64,000 nucleotides of DNA from Phallusia fumigata. Taxonomy: Eukaryota; Chordata; Ascidiacea; Phlebobranchia; Ascidiidae. Positions 34,701 through 43,617 of the stretch are shown here, piece by piece (position 1 is the stretch's first letter; every line of letters starts with the position of its first letter). The stretch is from the NCBI GenBank assembly GCA_008931825.1, contig QXVZ01000597.1:112032-176031 (forward strand), read 5' to 3'. A program made the position numbers and the translations under genes. Under the pieces are notes generated by a model, which was not told the DNA's origin, did not search any database, and was given only the letters and a program-made list of their open reading frames with translations.

Positions 34701-36466
34701 TCTAGTCTCCGAATTTCCTTTTAATGCTAAAGTGTATCGTATATCGCAAGAAAAACAGATAGAGTGATCTTGTGTTTGTCTCTTGCAACCAGCGCTGCCT
34801 TTACTTACTGGGTTATGTTCAAACGTGCACTCCTTGGAGTAACCTGTGGCCAATGTCTCCAACGCATCGTCCCAGGTTAGTTTTCGCATGTTGCTGGCTG
34901 ACGGCGACACGATCGAGCGACCGTCGTTGTGGGCTTTGAGGAACGTTGCTTTGAGGTCAGCTGTAAAATTAACAAACATAAATCCCCACCTAAGGATGAA
35001 TGCTGCTGGGAGCTACAGTGATTTTAGTCAAAAGAAATTGGGGTATGTCCACTGAACTGAAATTGTTCAGTGCTGAATACGGTCTCTCCGTACTTTCACT
35101 TTACTGAAGAAAATTACCAGCAATTGGCGTCTCCAGCAACACAGAAAGGTCCATGACAGAATGTCATAATACACCCACCTAATAAAGATCCCCAAACAAA
35201 CCCTATCACCCCCCACTTGACAGGCCCCGTAATGGGTGGAATTGTGGCTTGGGATTTTTCTTTGCTTTTTTTTTTGGGGGGGGGGGGTTTTCCCAACCCT
35301 AAAAACTTTAAGCTGGGGAACCCCAAACCAATAAACCTTTTTTTTACCTGTTTTTGCTANGGGTATGTCCACTGAACTGAAATTGTTCAGTGCTGAATAC
35401 GGTCTCTCCGTACTTTCACTTTACTGAAGAAAATTACCAGCAATTGGCGTCTCCAGCAACACAGAAAGGTCCATGACAGAATGTCATAATACACCCACCT
35501 AATAAAGATCCCCAAACAAACCCTATCACCCCCCACTTGACAGGCCCCGTAATGGGTGGAATTGTGGCTTGGGATTTTTCTTTGCTTTTTTTTTTGGGGG
35601 GGGGGGGATTTCCCTACACTAATAGCTTTAAGCTTGCGCAACCCGAACACATTAACCTTATTCTTACCTGTTATTGCATAAGTTCGAATAAGATTGCTGG
35701 ACAGCGCGGCTGGTGCAGCGGAATCGCTGGTTTTGTTTGGCAGCTCATCGTGTAATTGGCTGTTGTCGAAAAAATCAACATTAACGTTAATTAACACACA
35801 GCGCATTAACTGACAAAGGAGTGCATAAACCGAACATATGCCCGTTATAAGTAAACTGTATAGGGGCAGGCCTAAAGCGTGAAATTTAAAATACATAGTT
35901 CGTGGAAACGCATGTGGTGACTGACGCGGGTTTGAATGAATTTATTTTAACCAGAGTTCCGGTGACCTGTGAAATACGTGAACACCATATGGCTGAATAA
36001 CACGAAAATTTTGTAGTAACTTGTGTTTTTCCATTATTTCCACCGCAGAAGTTTAAAGTTTGAACTATACAGGGCCCCAGGTTAACTGAAATAAAAACTT
36101 AACCGCCAAATAGTTTGTATACAGTGAATACATTGTTATGCGAACGTTTCAACAATCGCTGTTGTCGCTGTTACGCGCTGATGATGACAACAGCGTTTGT
36201 CAAAACGTTTGCAATAAAATTTATTCACTAATTTCTCGTAGTTCTATTTTTAATTAGGCTAGTCCCTGTCTTGTGTTTCTAGGTTAAAACTGCTTCGGGT
36301 CGTGATTGTTTTTCAATTACTACTAGCGACAATTTGTGTAATATTTGTTACACATCAAACCTTACCTCGTTACGTCATCAGTTTCCTGCCCTTGCGTGGC
36401 GTGCATCCGACACGTCATAACGAGCATTGTTAGCAAACAAATGCGGGTGGATGTGACGTAATTCAT
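28497..36466 (-). CDS. CT4: CAP-hinge-TSP1x7 protein with GPI-anchor-like tail, 687 aa
   Basis: Complete 14-exon gene: 36366-36466, 35668-35759, 34809-34960, 34227-34400, 33700-33833, 33276-33379, 32557-32736, 31918-32067, 31260-31409, 30712-30867, 30100-30249, 29567-29716, 29000-29152 and 28497-28714. The joined length is 2,064 bases (688 codons with TGA at 28497-28499), all in phase. Order: signal peptide, linker, canonical CAP, hinge, seven TSP1, a Pro/Thr/Lys-rich stalk, small residues (STGGAT) and an 18-residue hydrophobic C terminus ending HILATCIVVIVLH. That tail fits a GPI-attachment signal; a one-pass membrane tail with no cytoplasmic part is the alternative. It is the only member predicted to stay on the cell surface. 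The single N at 35360 lies in the first coding introns and does not touch the exons. Confidence 0.9.
29290..29306 (+). repeat. short telomere-like run
   Basis: TTTAGGGTTAGGGTAAGG, about two and a half TTAGGG units in a CT4 intron. Too short to be more than a chance match or a small interstitial telomeric repeat. Confidence 0.4.
32420..32500 (-). repeat. tRNA-like fragment in a CT4 intron
   Basis: On the minus strand GATGTGGGTTTAAATCCCAA is a T-arm-like hairpin with a degenerate box B. No partner arms are evident. Probably a tRNA-derived remnant. Confidence 0.3.
32821..32950 (+). repeat. 9-bp minisatellite (TTGGCAGGG)n
   Basis: About nine perfect tandem copies of TTGGCAGGG followed by four or so variant copies (TTGGTGGGG, TTGGCGGGG). 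It lies in the CT4 intron between the hinge exon and TSP1 repeat 1. The open frame through it (LAGLAGLAG) is a repeat artefact. Confidence 0.92.
33276..33379 (-). other. CT4 CRISP-like hinge exon
   Basis: RQPYKVGTPCSQCAKGDTC then QKKLCTNPIRS; the four-Cys hinge pattern, ending in phase 1 (ACCA|GTAAGC). Confidence 0.88.
33700..34960 (-). other. CT4 CAP domain, three exons, intact tetrad
   Basis: Exons 34809-34960 (KAHNDGRSIV, MRKLTWDDALE), 34227-34400 (FYVGENIFLS, AWEGEKKDYTF, GRLCGHYTQ) and 33700-33833 (VWADTFKVGCGASLC, ILICNYGPGGN). All four cavity residues are at consensus positions. Confidence 0.92.
35041..35359 (+). repeat. direct repeat A next to N: probable assembly duplicate
   Basis: Starts GGGTATGTCCACTGAACTGA and is almost identical to 35361-35680 for about 250 bases. 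After a poly-T/poly-G run it decays into miscalls (doubled bases such as GGGGAACCCC), as a failing sequencing read would. Judged an artefactual copy, not biology. Confidence 0.8.
35361..35680 (+). repeat. direct repeat B: genuine copy, overlaps CT4 linker exon
   Basis: Second copy after the N at 35360. Here the sequence stays clean through the poly-T/poly-G run and reaches the CT4 linker exon donor (CAG|GTAAGAAT on the minus strand). In copy A the same place is garbled. Confidence 0.8.
36123..36230. repeat. foldback (near-perfect palindrome) element
   Basis: AGTGAATA at the left end pairs with TATTCACT at the right. Inside, GAACGTTTCAACAATCGCTG and GTTGTC pair with GACAACAGCG and TTTGTCAAAACGTTTGC. 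Its left arm shares AACAATCGCTGTTGTC with the element at 7,976-8,084. It lies in the CT4 intron region just downstream of the signal-peptide exon. Confidence 0.7.
36366..36466 (-). other. CT4 signal-peptide exon
   Basis: MNYVTSTRICLLTMLVMTC starts 33 codons plus two bases; the polar tail GQETDDVT and donor AG|GTAAGG follow. It joins linker exon 35668-35759 (QLHDELPNKTSDS...SNLIRTYAIT), whose end resembles SRLIRSYPMT of CT2. Confidence 0.8.
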
Positions 36467-38408
36467 AGCAAAGCGTACGCTTGTTTACTTTGCTGCTAAT
36501 TTCCCCTTGCTAAATTAAAATCTGTAAATTAACATTATTAACGTGTTTAGAACTTGATAATAACATAGTTTTTGTCCTTTTTAACCTTTCTGTAGCTTTA
36601 TGTACGTGTAACTGTGTTTTGGTAAACTAAACATGATGAATTCGAAGCAAACTTGTTTAAACTTTGCACAACACAACACGACATTAGCTGATACAACATA
36701 AATTTAAACACTGTCTGTTTGTGAAGTCGTAAGTCGCGTTTTCCAACGAATTTTCTGCGGTTGCCTCGCATCAAGTTTATTTTCAAGTGTTTCAATTAAA
36801 AGCTTTGAAACGCTTTTTTAATTTCCACTCAGACGTACTTTTTTCTATTTTTAAGAATTTCAAAGGATGCCGTTTAGGTTGACTGCACTTAGCTCGTTTA
36901 GCAACCCGCTTCAAGCGAGCCTAGCCTAAACATAACTTGCCCCTTTCCATGTGGCTAAATTGTGAGTTGTTTACAAAACTCCTGCCGCACCGCCATGCAA
37001 CAGCACTTGACAATAAAGAGCGGAAGTTACCATTCGAGTTCTTATTTATGCGCAACAAACGCTTCTATGACCACACACACGCTCTTGACATCAGCGCTTT
37101 GCTCCTCTCCCTGACCCTATGTTACTGTGCAGGCGGCTTGAGGAAATGATCTAATTTCTAAAAACGTTGAATAATCGTTGTATGCGTGTGTTGCTAACAT
37201 GCTTTATATGGTATTTAGACGAGAATTAATTTCTGGGGTCCCGTGATAATGTAGACCCGTCATTGCTCGTCGCCCCAGCTTGTTTGCTGTGTCACGCTCT
37301 CTGCCCCGGAAATACTTCGAACAAGTACATTTTACACACAGAGCAATACGTCATTCGTGTTGACCCTCTCAGCACAATTAAATGTAGTTCAGAGATTAAA
37401 TGTGGTACAAAATAATGCTTCCAAATTACGTATTCATTGCCGAACAACACTATTTCGTAGCAATAACTTTGAAGGTTAAAAAAATATTTCTTTTATTCAA
37501 TAATTGATTGGAGGTTAACTTAGTACTTTGTTTCCCTTGTCAAAGAAACATTTGCTTTCAGATTACCAACGAGACAACATACAACGTTAGTTCGCATCAA
37601 AATCTTTAACTGTTAAATACATTTATCTGTTTTTGTTGCAACAATCGTGGAGTGCTGTTGCAAGTATATCTATAACTTATTGAACTTATTAATCTTTGGC
37701 GTGTCTTTTTCTTGAACATCATAGACTTATTTTTTTACTGGAGTGTTTAAACTCTTTATGAAACATAACATATTGACCTTTGTCTGTTATCACTTTATGA
37801 ATAGCTGCAAATGGACTTCTGTGCAAAATCCTAATTAATATGTATCAGTTGGTTAAAACTATTTATGAGCCCTGACTGAATTGCGTTATACTGCCCTGTG
37901 TCTCGTACAAGTAAGCGCGACATATTGGTTTACGCGTTACAACACCTTTGCTTGCGTAACCTTTGTGGTCTCGAGGATAAAAGGTTTCGCGTTAAGGAAC
38001 CTTTTATATTTAAATTAATTTCACCTGTTTGCAAAATTCAAAGCACGAAGCCTACTAGTCACGACATGCAAATGTATTAGCGCAACAAACCCACGCAAAT
38101 TACATACCCGGGAACAGGAACAAAATGAAGTAAATTTGACAACTTTGCGTTGTAACGCGACAATGTATGTCATGTCACATGCAGGGCCTGAACAAAGAAT
38201 TCCTGCGGGAGGGCTAAGGCTAAAGTTAACTAAATTTCGGATATGTGGTGACCTCGGCGTTTTTTGTTAACCATGAACAATAATTAGAACAAAAAATACA
38301 AGGTAAAAGAGTAAACAAAACGGCAAAAAATAGGAAAGTTGTCCAGGGGTACAGAGCCCCCTTGCCCCCCTCACGTTTTATTGATCCGTCCCTGTATTTG
38401 GTTCAAAG
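36467..38408. other. intergenic: CT4 upstream to CT5 3' flank
   Basis: About 1.9 kb with no supportable gene on either strand. It should contain the CT4 promoter. The CT5 polyadenylation signal lies at its right end. Confidence 0.6.
38377..38382 (-). promoter_or_regulatory. polyadenylation signal of CT5
   Basis: AATAAA on the minus strand only 27 bases past the CT5 stop codon, implying a very short 3' untranslated region. Confidence 0.55.
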
Positions 38409-40434
38409 CTATGGTTCAGCCACACAGCAGTCTTCTGATCTTCCTGTGCTACATTTCCGGGTGCGGATTTGGGTGTCGGAAGTGCAAGAGTCCCCCGCGT
38501 CATACCACCTCCCCCACTTGCTCCACACTGAAAGTTGTATTCAAATTTAACGTATAGGTTAGGTCTGGTTTTTGTCAGGGTTTGTTTGGAAACAGCGTTT
38601 TCGGTGCATCTTAAGCACTACGCTAAGTTACAATGTGGCTCGTTATTTTTACAGCGTTTTTATTAAGTTTCTAAATAAATCTTTTTGGTTTCGTTTTTGT
38701 TATTTTGGCAATAGTGTAGATTTTCGGTTTTCATTCATTTTTACAGCACTCATACTAATACACTTATACTAATAACTTCAATACGTTAGTTATCATTCAG
38801 CATTACCGTCCTCTAAACCGAGGGTTCTTGACCCTTTTTTATGGTTGCTCACATAGAAACAACATTGGAGATAAAGCAATGTCGCCGCGAACAATCCAGT
38901 TTCAGACAAACAATGACGATCAGATGACTTATTTTTTCCAAATCAAATAATACAAAAAACGCAGTGCAATTGTATGCGCGAGAGATGCTCGGGTACCACC
39001 TGGAATGCTGTCGTGTACAATCTAAAACACTGCTCTAAACATTATTGGACTTAAAAACAAACACAAAACCCGAGACAAAACATCGCGACCACACAAACTT
39101 ACCTGCGCGAGGACATGGATTGGTGTTGCAATCCCTCTTTGCATGGGAACGCCCACAACATTCGTTCGGGTTAGATGAGGGGCATCCCCTAGTGCGGAAC
39201 CGCACACCGCCACCGCAAGAGCGCGTGCATTCACTCCATTGGTCCCACAGTGCGTACGGTACTGGGGAATAATTTGCTGAGTTTAGAGATTTTTCTTGGG
39301 GTAATTCTTTGGCCAAACTGGTTTGATTGTGAGTTAATGTAAAATTGATCAGTTTTCTTCAGAAAAGGGATGCTTCGCTTGTATTGGTTTATGTATCCTT
39401 AAAGTTTTAGAAGCTTTAAATCAAGGACAATAATGTGTTATGCAAATTTGTGCAGAGAATTCATTTTTCTGTGCACTTACTGTGTACATTTGCATAATCT
39501 CGACTTCGGAGCTTTCAGTTCACAGACAAACGTAGACAACGCGTCAAAACAGAACAAACAAACCATTTGTGTAACACTTACCTCTGGTTCTGGAGGGACA
39601 TCTCTGTGCATTGCAAATTGAGAGTTCAGTCGCCCCTCCCTCGCAATTTCGATTGTCTCCAGTGTCGCAATCGCGCGTTCTTGTTCGCTTTCCACCTCCG
39701 CAACTCTTGCTGCAAGTTGTCCACTCACTCCAGTCTAACCATTCTGTGTTAAGAGTGGGTGCAGTTAGTTTAAATGTTGCCTGGTTTTAAACTCGTGCTT
39801 TTGTTTTGTCTTATTCGCTTGACCAGGATTGACCAGAGGCTAATTGTGTCATTAGATCTGTGGTAAAATTGTTGCAAAAAAGTGGCCGGAAAAGATTTCG
39901 AAAGCTTTTTTGGCTTGGCGGCTGATTTTTTCCCAAATGACCAAGCATCAGTTGTTTTCAAAACAATTTGCTGAGATTGGTAGAAACAAACAAAGGATTA
40001 AAATGGCCATTTTTTTTTTAAATTTAACCATCGGAAATGTTTGTGATAAAAGACATGCTTTGCTACAATTGAAAGTTTTTTCCACTATTGCTTAAAACAA
40101 AAACCAGTTTTAATTTTGTTGTTTGGCGTGTCACCTGAGTAGATTATACAACGGTTTGCTGTCAGTGGTCACATAATTAAAATCTCAAACATGAAACCGG
40201 GTATGTTACACCACTTAAAACTTCCGGCAAACTCACTTCCAACCACCGCAGCAGGTGTGGGTTGAGGCGGGGTCGGACAGATGCGTGTGGGTGCACAGAA
40301 CAAGCTGAGTTGCGATGGAGATCCGATGCAGTCAGTCGAGACGAACGTGCTGCACAATCGGTGCCTCCGCCTCGCTCCTACACCACAAGAGGCGCTACAG
40401 GGCGTCCATTCTCCCCAAGGTTCCCAGACACCAT
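38409..40434 (-). other. CT5 TSP1 array: three repeats plus terminal half repeat
   Basis: Repeat 1 (40237-40434) has [28 protein letters not shown] and a long Pro/Thr tail. Repeat 2 (39582-39743) has [18 protein letters not shown]. Repeat 3 (39103-39261) has [16 protein letters not shown] and ECCGRSHA. The last exon has [14 protein letters not shown] and ends SEDCCVAEP and stop, matching the end of CT2. Confidence 0.88.
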
Positions 40435-43400
40435 CTGAAAAAAACTAAAGTTACAGCGATTTTGTAATGGTAGTTGCTTGAACAGCTGCGTTAGAAGTCC
40501 AACACAAAAGTACACACTAGTTGAAGTTGTTTAGATTGCATCATCGGTGGTATACTTAGGCTGGTATTAAATAAAGTTATCCTTTTTGGGTCTGATGTTG
40601 TTGGATCAAACTCCCAGCTTGATAAGTGTTATAACCTGTGTCTTGCCAGGATACAAATTATACAGAGCAGTCTATTTTAATTTGTTTACCGCCTAGTTGT
40701 TTGTTTAAGCTTATATTAAGTTGAACCTTGCATAAAAAGTCCCTTTGCTGAAAGATCTTCTGCGTTATTGAACGGAAGGGTTTCTAAAACTGTCTACTAG
40801 TTTGTCACTGAACCATTTTACCAGATAAACACTATACATTACCTGGTGGTGGATCTGTATCTCGGGCCGCGTTAATACACAACTTTCTCTCGCAAGAGTC
40901 TGTGTCATGACATCCGCTGCACGCCTTCCCTTCCACGTACGCCGGTCTGCACAATATATTTATAGCTGAGGGTGATTAGCTCACAGGAAATAGCATTTAC
41001 TTGTGGCGCGACATACAAATGAATGCGCTGTCTGGTGTCTGATATGCCTGTGGTTTTTAGATTTGTAATTGTGTAAATAAAAGCGAGCTAACGAATTCGC
41101 AAAAAAGTTTGGCACAACCATTTAAGATCTACTTCGTGGCTGGTGTATAAACATGCAGTTAGGCATTTGAAATGTGCAGTTTTGACACACTGTTTGTCGC
41201 CAAGTTTACCATGTTAACAAAAAAAAATATAAAACTAATCTTTGTGGGGTCAGACTGTAGAATTTGTGGTGTCTTTAAATGTATTCAAGCCAAACCTGTT
41301 AGGAATTTTGCTTATTTTGAGTTCACCCACCTGTTTCGCCAGCTCCCGCTCGGGGCATAGTTACATACCACGATAATTGCGTTCTGCAAAACCTCCTCCA
41401 GTGAGTTGGCTGTGGCGCAGTGCGTTATTCCGCAGCCGATCTTGAATGTTTCGGCACGCACAAGCTGTGTGCAAATTGCAGTGGTAACACCCAAACGCCA
41501 ATGCGGAAATACGAAGTTTATTGTGTGCACAGCTTCAAAACCAAAATTTCAATTCAATATTTTAACATCTGGGATCCAAACTTTTGCCAGAATGCTCCTA
41601 CTTGCAACACGAAGTAAAAGGTCACGACCTTTTTATTTTCTGTCTTTTTGCCGATTTTTAACAAATGGGAAATGGTCAAAACCACTGATGAAATTTTCCT
41701 TACTATGCATATCTTGTTTAACAAGCACAATATTTCACCCGACCAAAGCATACCTGTGCGTACTTCGAGCAATCTCCGGTATCGTCCGTACATTCCTGTG
41801 TCGTGACGTTGTACTGGGTGCTTCCCCTCGCGAAGGACCGAACCACGTTCTCAATGTAAGAGTCGTCGAAGGGCGAGTTTTGAGACAAGTATAAAATCTC
41901 ACCGACTGCTTGGAAGCGACTGTGTGTTGTGTTCTGTTTAAACACGATTTTCAAACTAAAAGTTCCTAGAAAGCTTGGGCATTTTGGAGCATCCAAAATC
42001 TTGTCATTAACTTTGCAGAAACTTAGTATTCGCAAGGGATATACGTTTAAAGGTTATGAATGTTATTTATGTGGCAATATTAAGCCCGTAGCGACCGCTT
42101 TGGATAATTAAGTAAAACTTAGCAATAGACGCTTGTAAAACACTTCTTTTCGGACAGTTTGGTGTTCCGATATTTTACAAGCCCGATTTGATCTCCTGAC
42201 TTGATTGTTTCGTTTGTATTTTTTCCTTTATACAAAGGTTTAGCATGCTGGGTTTACAGCCTAGATATTTGGCTGTCCTTTATGTAGTTTACATGTGAGC
42301 TTTGCTTCTTTCCTACCTCGTTGTTTTCAAACAAACATTTTCTCGTGTGGCCAAGTGCAAGGTCGGCCAGTTCCCCGTCCCACGTGATCTTGCGCATGTT
42401 CGAAGCGTCTGGGGTCACGTGACGACGTATGTTGTTATGGAGATCGAGAAATTCGGCGATGTGGTCGGCTGGGGATTGAATTGACTCTTGTGTAAATGTT
42501 ATGAACGAAACAACACTGCTGCATGTTAAATTTGTAAAAGGAGAAGAGCGGTTCTATTGTAAAAGGCGTGTTAATATTTGTCTTGTATTGATTTAACGGT
42601 TCTTCTTTTGCCAACACCTAGGTATAGGCACCACAGTGATTGAGGTCTAATGTATTTTAAAACCAACTGATATTGCATTCCCATAATCTTCGCATCGGCC
42701 GCTGTCTTTGCGGTTTTGTTTTTACTGTAAAATGCTGTGCGAAATATCCCATAATAGAGACAGGTTGATGTATTTTACTTGTTAATATCAGACGGTAACT
42801 TTACTTTATATTTACAGACGCAGCTCGATACCTTACAAGCAGAAGCAGACGAAACGAAACTGTGAGTAACCTTAAATTGTTTTCCATGCGACACTGGGTG
42901 GCAGTAGTAAGTCTGTTTGCGACGTTCAAGACAGCGATTCTTTGTAGATGTTTAGGTTATACGAAACGTGTAGAGAAATGTGTATTTTTTGTGTCGACAA
43001 TACGCTATAATTTGCAGTTGTGTACAATGGGATTGCAACATTAGTCAGTTTTAGATGCCATACTAACGCAATGTGCATGTGTCTAATATGTACTCTATCA
43101 AAACAATTTTATGATCTCATGAATAGTTTTAGCACTAATTTTTATTAGGCAACAAGTTATTCAAAACATTTTTTAAGACAAGTTATGGTAGTGGATTTTT
43201 AACGCAATGTGCATGTGTAGATTAAGATATTGTTGTTGAACTTACCTGTCAAAATTATGGCATTCTCCACTTCGCCGTTGACCAGGTTATTAGCATTGGT
43301 GCACAGCACTGTACACAGAATGCTGTTCAAAGAAAATAAGTTAATGACACATATTCGCGATTTAAATAACTAACGCATCCGTATGGACTTGGTAAAATGA

Positions 43401-43617
43401 GCACATTACATATTGAGGGTGAGATTTACAAAAACAAACACAAAATGTTGACTTTTTGCTTGTTTCTTGAAAGTAGTCATTTTTACACAGGTAATCCAAA
43501 CATGGGTGGCAAGGCTATAAAAAACTTTAGTTTTTCTCAACATACAATTTTCGGCAAAACTGTAAAATTTCCTTACCTAAAACATACATACAGAATTGCT
43601 GCCATCGAACAAACCAT
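38409..43617 (-). CDS. CT5: secreted CAP-hinge-TSP1 protein, 441 aa
   Basis: Complete ten-exon gene: 43577-43617, 43246-43322, 42317-42468, 41754-41933, 41331-41464, 40843-40946, 40237-40434, 39582-39743, 39103-39261 and 38409-38527. The joined length is 1,326 bases (442 codons with TAG at 38409-38411), in phase. The signal peptide is split: 13 codons in the first exon, the rest of the hydrophobic stretch in the second, which takes the place of the linker exon. CAP, hinge and three full TSP1 follow, then a degenerate half TSP1 like that of CT2. The CAP domain is the most eroded: AHN-type His is kept (DLHNNIR) and GEI keeps the first Glu, but the second Glu (FARGSTQY) and the second His (CSKYAQ) are lost. 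Predicted soluble. The first two exons are the least certain part. Confidence 0.87.
40843..40946 (-). other. CT5 CRISP-like hinge exon
   Basis: [19 protein letters not shown] then [11 protein letters not shown]; four Cys at hinge spacing. NP of the other hinges reads NA. Confidence 0.86.
41331..42468 (-). other. CT5 CAP domain, three exons, degenerate tetrad
   Basis: Exons 42317-42468 ([24 protein letters not shown]), 41754-41933 ([15 protein letters not shown]) and 41331-41464 ([27 protein letters not shown]). The conserved Trp and Glu before the Cys are replaced ([12 protein letters not shown]) and GHYTQ reads SKYAQ. The second exon is two codons longer than in CT3 and CT4. Confidence 0.88.
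42818..42861 (+). other. possible plus-strand coiled-coil exon inside a CT5 intron
   Basis: A 44-base stretch with a good acceptor (TATTTACAG) and donor (GTGAGT) on the plus strand encodes [14 protein letters not shown] plus CT. Its outgoing phase 2 fits exon 46098-46224 of the downstream plus-strand gene, giving Leu at the join. It could be an alternative 5' exon of that gene, antisense to CT5. It is short, so chance is possible. Confidence 0.3.
43246..43617 (-). other. CT5 split signal peptide, two exons
   Basis: Exon 43577-43617 gives [13 protein letters not shown] plus AG; exon 43246-43322 adds C to make Ser and continues [20 protein letters not shown]. Joined, this is one continuous hydrophobic core with a cleavage site near TNA. 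Donors are TAG|GTAAGG and CAG|GTAAGT, and phases match the paralogues' first introns. Confidence 0.72.

Noticed and set aside
35067-35372. Minus-strand 101-codon frame crossing the N at 35360
   Set aside because: It lies in the artefactual duplicate; its counterpart at 35,387-35,896 shows the same peptide through intron sequence.
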